DNA from: Brachybacterium sp.
GTDB taxonomy: Bacteria; Actinomycetota; Actinomycetes; Actinomycetales; Dermabacteraceae
Direction: 5' to 3'
Assembly (NCBI GenBank): GCA_027322375.1
Contig: DAHVRS010000118.1
Span: forward strand, 1 to 10,294
DNA: 10,294 nucleotides
A program made the position numbers and the translations under genes. The notes under the pieces were generated by a model. It made no database searches. It had not been told where the DNA came from and saw only the letters and a program-made list of their open reading frames with translations. This document shows positions 6,646 through 10,294 of this stretch, piece after piece; the first letter of the stretch is position 1; every line of letters starts with the position of its first letter.

Positions 6646-6798
6646 TCCGATGTCTCGAGAGGGTCACGATCCTGGCATCCTCGCATGATGTGTCCTCAAC
6701 GTGCAGAGTTACTGGAGGTTCATTTGCAGCTCGCGCGAGGAAGGCGTTGACACATCCGATGATTTAGGAGATCGTGACATCACTCGGTAGACATCCTA
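6646..6798. promoter_or_regulatory. Mirrored control region between the regulator and importer genes
   Basis: Three blocks appear in order and then in reverse-complement order. A is GATGTCT (6649-6655), mirrored by AGACATC (6789-6795). B is GTCACGATC (6663-6671), mirrored by GATCGTGAC (6770-6778). C is GATGTGTC (6687-6694), mirrored by GACACATC (6749-6756). All three centre within about 1.5 bases of 6721. Bases between A and B also match (CGAG). The innermost ~50 bases do not pair. Each divergent gene therefore has a similar set of sites, consistent with two promoters each carrying operator copies. Which protein binds is inferred to be the neighbouring GntR regulator. Confidence 0.6.
6747..6775 (+). 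promoter_or_regulatory. Candidate importer promoter (-35 TTGACA)
   Basis: A perfect -35 hexamer, TTGACA, is at 6747-6752. At 17-base spacing the -10 would be GATCGT (6770-6775), a poor match, so the -10 is uncertain. The -35 overlaps mirrored block C and the -10 position overlaps block B. The mirrored half on the minus strand offers only TTGAGG (6701-6696), so the regulator promoter would be weaker. Confidence 0.35.
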
Positions 6799-6861
6799 TG
6801 TGTGACTCTCTACCGCGTTCCACCTGAGGATCACTGTTGATCTTCGTCCAGAGGAGATGAC

Positions 6862-8118
6862 ATGAACGCTTCGACCCCCCGCCGTTTCCGTCCCTCGCGG
6901 CGTGCAGTGCTCGCCGGCCTCGGCGCGATCGCACCGCTCGGCATGCTCGCGGCGTGCGGCGGCTCGTCCAGCAGTGCCGCCGACGCGAACTCCACGCTGT
7001 ACACCTGGATCTCCAACGAGAACGACAGGGCACAGTGGCAGGCGTTCATCGATGCCGCCAAGGAGGCGGATCCGGACTTCGAGCTCGAGCTCGAGGGGCC
7101 GAGCTTCGAGGACTACTGGACCAAGGTGAAGACCCGCATGTCCTCGTCGGATGCGCCTGCGCTCCTGACGACGCAGGCTGCGCGGGCCCAGGAGCTCGAC
7201 GCGCTCCTGGCCCCGCTCGATGAACTGGCGGAGAGCGCAGGGGTCGATCTCGCGGACTACAACGAGGCGATGATCGGCGGCATGACCGTCGACGGCACCG
7301 TCCGAGCCATCCCCTATGACGCCGAGCCGATGGTGCTCTACTACAACAAGAAGCTCTTCACCGATGGCGGACTCGAGCTTCCCGGCACCACCTACACGAT
7401 GGATCAGTTCCTCGACAACGCGAAGTCCCTGACCTCCGGTGACTCCTACGGGCTCGGGATCTCCGCCGGCCTCGTCCACCTCGGGATGTCGATCGGCTTC
7501 GCCAACGGGGGGACCCCTGTGACCGATGGCGCGCTCACCCTCACCGATCCGAAGATCATCGAAGGCCTCCAGTTCAGCTTCGACCTGGTCACGGAGCACA
7601 AGGTCGCCGCGGCGCCGGCGGCGGTCGACTCCGAGCCCGCGGCTCAGCAGGCTCTCCTGAACGGCAACGTCGCGATGTATCTCGATGGTCCGTGGATGTA
7701 CCAGTACTTCCTGGACGGGCTGGGCGAGGACCTCGGAGTCGCCATCGTCCCCTCCGAGAGTGGAGAGGCGAAGGGGCTCATCCAGGGCTCCGGCTTCGGC
7801 ATCGCCTCGAACGCGAAGGACAAGGAAGGGGCGTTCAAGCAGATCATGGCGATCACGACCCCTGAGGTCATCGGAGCAGTGGCGAATACTCGCGGCACCT
7901 TCCCCTCGATCGAGTCTCAGGAGGGCGAGTGGGCCGAGGGCAAGGCCGAGGACAACGTCGCAGCGGTGACCGCCCTTGCCCGGAACGGAGAGCCGCTGAT
8001 CACCACTCCGACGTGGAACGAGGTGGGCAGCCAGTTCGCTCAGTCCGCCACCGACGGTTTCCACGGCAACCGCTCCGCGGAGGAGATCCTCTCCGAGATC
8101 CAGGCGGCGATCGGCTGA
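6862..8118 (+). CDS. ABC sugar transporter substrate-binding lipoprotein (UgpB/MalE-like, COG1653)
   Basis: A 418-residue extracellular solute-binding lipoprotein of a carbohydrate ABC importer. The signal peptide (1-31) ends in a lipobox, L29-A30-A31-C32, so the mature protein would be anchored by C32. The SRRAVL stretch at 12-17 resembles a twin-arginine motif, so Tat export is possible. The mature part has features usual for the family: a YTWISNEN-type first strand, AIPYDAEPMVLYYNKKLF near 150-167, and a DGPWMYQYF segment near 275-283. GAGGAG (6851-6856) lies five bases before the ATG. The neighbouring GH29 fucosidase and fucose catabolic genes point to a fucosylated oligosaccharide or fucoside as ligand (inference). 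First gene of the importer operon; its stop overlaps the first permease start by one base (TGATG). Confidence 0.92.
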   Translation: MNASTPRRFRPSRRAVLAGLGAIAPLGMLAACGGSSSSAADANSTLYTWISNENDRAQWQAFIDAAKEADPDFELELEGPSFEDYWTKVKTRMSSSDAPALLTTQAARAQELDALLAPLDELAESAGVDLADYNEAMIGGMTVDGTVRAIPYDAEPMVLYYNKKLFTDGGLELPGTTYTMDQFLDNAKSLTSGDSYGLGISAGLVHLGMSIGFANGGTPVTDGALTLTDPKIIEGLQFSFDLVTEHKVAAAPAAVDSEPAAQQALLNGNVAMYLDGPWMYQYFLDGLGEDLGVAIVPSESGEAKGLIQGSGFGIASNAKDKEGAFKQIMAITTPEVIGAVANTRGTFPSIESQEGEWAEGKAEDNVAAVTALARNGEPLITTPTWNEVGSQFAQSATDGFHGNRSAEEILSEIQAAIG

Positions 8119-9065
8119 TGGCGGTTCCTGTGGTCCAGGCTCCAGCGGGGGGAGCGGCGACGAGCAAGACCCCCGCCGCTCCCCGCGCTGGCCGACGTCA
8201 CGGGGGTGGAATCGCGGCGCTGTACCTGAGTCCGGGGATGCTCGGGTTCGCGATCTTCATCGTGATCCCCTTGCTGACCTCCCTGGTGATCAGCTTCTTC
8301 GACTGGCCGTTGTTCGGAACGCCCGAGTTCGTGGGGCTCGAGAACTACCGGTACATGCTCACCGGGGATCCGGCCTTCTGGGTCAGTCTCCGCAACACGA
8401 TCATCTTCGCGGTCTTCTACACTGCCGTGAACCTCGTGGTCGCTCTCGGGCTGAGCTACTGGCTCATGAACCTCGGAGGGCGATGGGCCTCCTTCTTCCG
8501 CGTCCTCTTCTTCATCCCTGTCGTCACCCCGATGATCGGCAACGCACTCATCTTCCGCCTCATGCTCAACGACGACGGCGTCATCAATCAGATGCTCGCC
8601 GCGATCGGCATCGAGGGGCCGCAGTGGCTGAACACGCCAGGGTGGGCGATGCTCTCCCTGGTCATGATGTCGCTGTGGCAGGGGATGGGTTACAACATCA
8701 TCGTGCTCGGGGCGGGGATCGCTGGCATCAACTCGAGCGTTCTCGAGGCATCGAAGATCGATGGCGCAGGGCCGATCGTCCGGTTCTTCCGAGTCGTCTT
8801 CCCGATGCTGTCTCCCACGATCTTCTTCTGCACGATCATGACGGTGATCGGCGCGTTCAAGGTCTTCACGCAGCCCTACGCGCTGACCGAAGGGGGTCCC
8901 GGCAACGCCACGAACACGATCGTGCTGCACCTGTACCGCAACGGGTTCTCCTTCGACCGGCTCGGCCTGGCATCCGCCCTCGCCTGGGTGCTCTTCGTCC
9001 TGGTCATGTTGATCACCGCCGTTCAGTTCAGCCAGCAGAAGAGGTGGGTCACCTATGACAGCTGA
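8118..9065 (+). CDS. ABC sugar transporter permease 1 (MalF/UgpA-like)
   Basis: A 315-residue integral membrane subunit forming half of the importer channel. A ~30-residue alanine/proline/basic cytoplasmic lead precedes about six hydrophobic segments (near 36-58, 92-115, 126-148, 176-200, 228-250 and 284-303). The EAA loop that contacts the ATPase is clear near 209-230 (LEASKIDGAGP then FFRVVFPML). The TQPYALTEGGPGNAT segment before the last helix is typical of MalF/UgpA-type subunits. Start ATG 8118 shares one base with the binding-protein stop. The 3' end overlaps the second permease by 11 bases, so the three genes are almost certainly co-translated. There is no ATP-binding subunit beside it, so a shared MsmK/UgpC-type ATPase elsewhere is expected. 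Confidence 0.93.
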   Translation: MAVPVVQAPAGGAATSKTPAAPRAGRRHGGGIAALYLSPGMLGFAIFIVIPLLTSLVISFFDWPLFGTPEFVGLENYRYMLTGDPAFWVSLRNTIIFAVFYTAVNLVVALGLSYWLMNLGGRWASFFRVLFFIPVVTPMIGNALIFRLMLNDDGVINQMLAAIGIEGPQWLNTPGWAMLSLVMMSLWQGMGYNIIVLGAGIAGINSSVLEASKIDGAGPIVRFFRVVFPMLSPTIFFCTIMTVIGAFKVFTQPYALTEGGPGNATNTIVLHLYRNGFSFDRLGLASALAWVLFVLVMLITAVQFSQQKRWVTYDS

Positions 9066-9918
9066 GACCACGCATCTGATCACCCCCAAGCGCTCAGGCC
9101 TCAGGGCGGGGCAGCTGATCTCGCGCATTCTCATGTGCGTGACCGGAGCAGTCTTCCTGTTCCCCTTCGTGTGGATGCTCGCCACGTCCCTGAAGCCCAC
9201 CAACGAGGTGTTCGCGAGCGGGACGAGCTTCTTCGCCTCCAGGCTCGAATGGAGCAACTACACGACGGCCTGGACAGCGATTCCCTTCGAGCGAATCCTC
9301 GTGAACAGCATCTTCGTCGCGTTTGTCGGTGCGCTCCTCACCGTGACGGTGTCGGTGCTCAGCGCCTACGCCTTCAGCAGGTTCGAGTTTCGAGGCCGCG
9401 CAGCACTGTTCGGTGCATTCCTCGCCACCATGGTGCTGCCGCAGGAAGTCCTCATCATCCCGCTGTACCTGATGATGCAGAAGCTCGGCATGGTCAACTC
9501 GTATCCAGCTCTGATCCTGCCGTTCGCCTTCGGTGCCTTCGGGACGTTCCTCATCCGACAGTTCCTGCTCTCGCTCCCTCCCGACTACGAGGAAGCTGCC
9601 ACCCTCGACGGCGCGAGCCGGCTTCGCACCCTGGTCAGCGTGATCGTGCCGCTCCTGCGGGCTCCGATTGCGGTGGTGTTCGTCTTCGCGTTCATCGAGT
9701 ACTGGGGGAGCTTCCTGTGGCCGCTCATCGTGGTCAACGACGCCGACATGGCGACGATGCCCATCGGCCTCCAGATGTTCTCCGGGGAGCGTGGGACGGA
9801 CTGGGGCCCGCTCATGGCTGCAGTCACCCTGGTCGCGATCCCCAGCCTGCTGATCGTCGTGCTGCTCCAGAAGCAGCTCCAGCAGGGAGTGTCGATGGGC
9901 GGTTTCGGCGGCCGCTGA
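9055..9918 (+). CDS. ABC sugar transporter permease 2 (MalG/UgpE-like)
   Basis: A 287-residue integral membrane subunit pairing with the upstream permease. Six hydrophobic segments are visible (about 23-45, 83-108, 116-139, 151-172, 200-222 and 250-271). The EAA loop lies near 178-202 (YEEAATLDGAS then IVPLLRAPI). SLKPTNEVF after the first helix and the W-S-NY-T-AW sequence in the first outer loop are typical of MalG-type subunits. The C-terminus, GVSMGGFGGR, differs from the usual GLTAGAVKG-type ending but has the same length and glycine pattern. The start at 9055 has GAGGTGG (9041-9047) upstream and overlaps permease 1 by 11 bases. An 88-base gap without a clear terminator separates it from the GH29 gene, so read-through into that gene is likely. 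Confidence 0.93.
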   Translation: MTAETTHLITPKRSGLRAGQLISRILMCVTGAVFLFPFVWMLATSLKPTNEVFASGTSFFASRLEWSNYTTAWTAIPFERILVNSIFVAFVGALLTVTVSVLSAYAFSRFEFRGRAALFGAFLATMVLPQEVLIIPLYLMMQKLGMVNSYPALILPFAFGAFGTFLIRQFLLSLPPDYEEAATLDGASRLRTLVSVIVPLLRAPIAVVFVFAFIEYWGSFLWPLIVVNDADMATMPIGLQMFSGERGTDWGPLMAAVTLVAIPSLLIVVLLQKQLQQGVSMGGFGGR

Positions 9919-10006
9919 GCCGGCCGTCGACGGAGCCGCCCACCGATCGGACCTGTCTTCTGTTGTCCCGTACTGCACGAACCACCCGAGAAAGAGAGAC
10001 CCTGCC

Positions 10007-10294
10007 ATGCGCGACCCCGAGAAGTGGAAAGCCCTCCCGAAGCGACTGCCCGACTGGTTCCGTGACTCTCCGCTGGGGATCTTCATCCACTGGGGCCCCT
10101 ACTCCGTCCCGGCCTGGGCCGAGCCCACCGCTGAGCTCGGCGCGATCGACAACGACCTCGGCTGGTACGCCCACAACCCCTACGCGGAGTGGTACTTCAA
10201 CACCATCCGCATCGAAGGCTCCCCAGCGGCGGAGCACCACCAGGAGGTCCACGGCGGTGCGCCGTACGACGACTTCCTCGACCAGTGGGACGCC
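10007..10294 (+). CDS. GH29 alpha-L-fucosidase, 5' part (runs off the window)
   Basis: The first 96 codons are present and the frame is open to the window edge. The protein would remove terminal alpha-L-fucose from a fucoside. The segment DWFRDSPLGIFIHWGPYSVPAW (residues 16-37, with H28 and W29) is the hallmark N-terminal block of GH29 fucosidases. NPYAEWYFNTIRI and the following H-H-Q-E then YDDFLDQWDA continue the family pattern. There is no signal peptide before the domain, so the enzyme is probably cytoplasmic and acts on material brought in by the importer just upstream. AGAGAGA (about 9993-9999) serves as ribosome binding site for ATG 10007. The catalytic nucleophile aspartate lies beyond the window, so activity cannot be judged here. 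Confidence 0.9.
   Translation, partial: MRDPEKWKALPKRLPDWFRDSPLGIFIHWGPYSVPAWAEPTAELGAIDNDLGWYAHNPYAEWYFNTIRIEGSPAAEHHQEVHGGAPYDDFLDQWDA

Noticed and set aside
1..10294. CRISPR array, insertion sequence, tRNA, defence or novel multi-gene system
   Set aside because: No spaced direct repeats of suitable length, no transposase-like frame or terminal repeats, no tRNA-like cloverleaf seen; every gene fits known sugar catabolism families.

Overview
The window is GC-rich (roughly 58 to 83% in 60-base samples) and carries the dense, overlapping gene layout and GAGG-type ribosome binding sites of an actinobacterium. A Micrococcales genus such as Brachybacterium is my guess; nothing here proves the genus. 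Every recognisable gene fits one theme: capture and non-phosphorylative (oxidative) breakdown of L-fucose or of fucosylated sugars.

Layout. Bases 1-203 are non-coding: a G-rich heptamer repeat, then a GGT-N3-ACC palindrome upstream of an IlvD/Edd-type sugar-acid dehydratase (204-1922). A 284-base gap follows, with a hairpin terminator candidate, a promoter candidate and an operator-like element. It leads into a four-gene operon: enolase-superfamily L-fuconate dehydratase (2207-3540, with an apparent 1-base frameshift near its 3' end), a DUF718-family sugar mutarotase (3620-3976), an aldo/keto reductase of the L-fucose dehydrogenase type (3973-4950) and an amidohydrolase-family L-fuconolactonase (4947-5870). 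A FadR-type GntR regulator (6567-5875, minus strand) converges on the lactonase with four bases between the stops. It is divergent from an ABC sugar importer: lipoprotein (6862-8118) and two permeases (8118-9065, 9055-9918). A GH29 alpha-L-fucosidase begins at 10007 and runs off the right edge.

How the genes work together (inference from families and context). A fucoside or fucosylated oligosaccharide enters through the importer, powered by an ATPase encoded elsewhere, and is cleaved in the cytoplasm by the GH29 enzyme. Free L-fucose is anomerised by the mutarotase, oxidised to the lactone, hydrolysed to L-fuconate and dehydrated to 2-keto-3-deoxy-L-fuconate. The later aldolase or dehydrogenase step and the transport ATPase are not in the window. 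The second, unrelated dehydratase (IlvD/Edd) may serve a related sugar acid or duplicate the fuconate step.

Most worth a second look: (1) the roughly 150-base regulator/importer control region is a mirrored, imperfect inverted repeat, and its outer element recurs in the leader of the fuconate dehydratase; (2) the fuconate dehydratase frameshift, whose unshifted frame runs without a stop into the mutarotase; (3) two dehydratases from unrelated superfamilies in one locus. I saw no CRISPR array, insertion sequence, tRNA, rRNA or evidence of a wholly new system.
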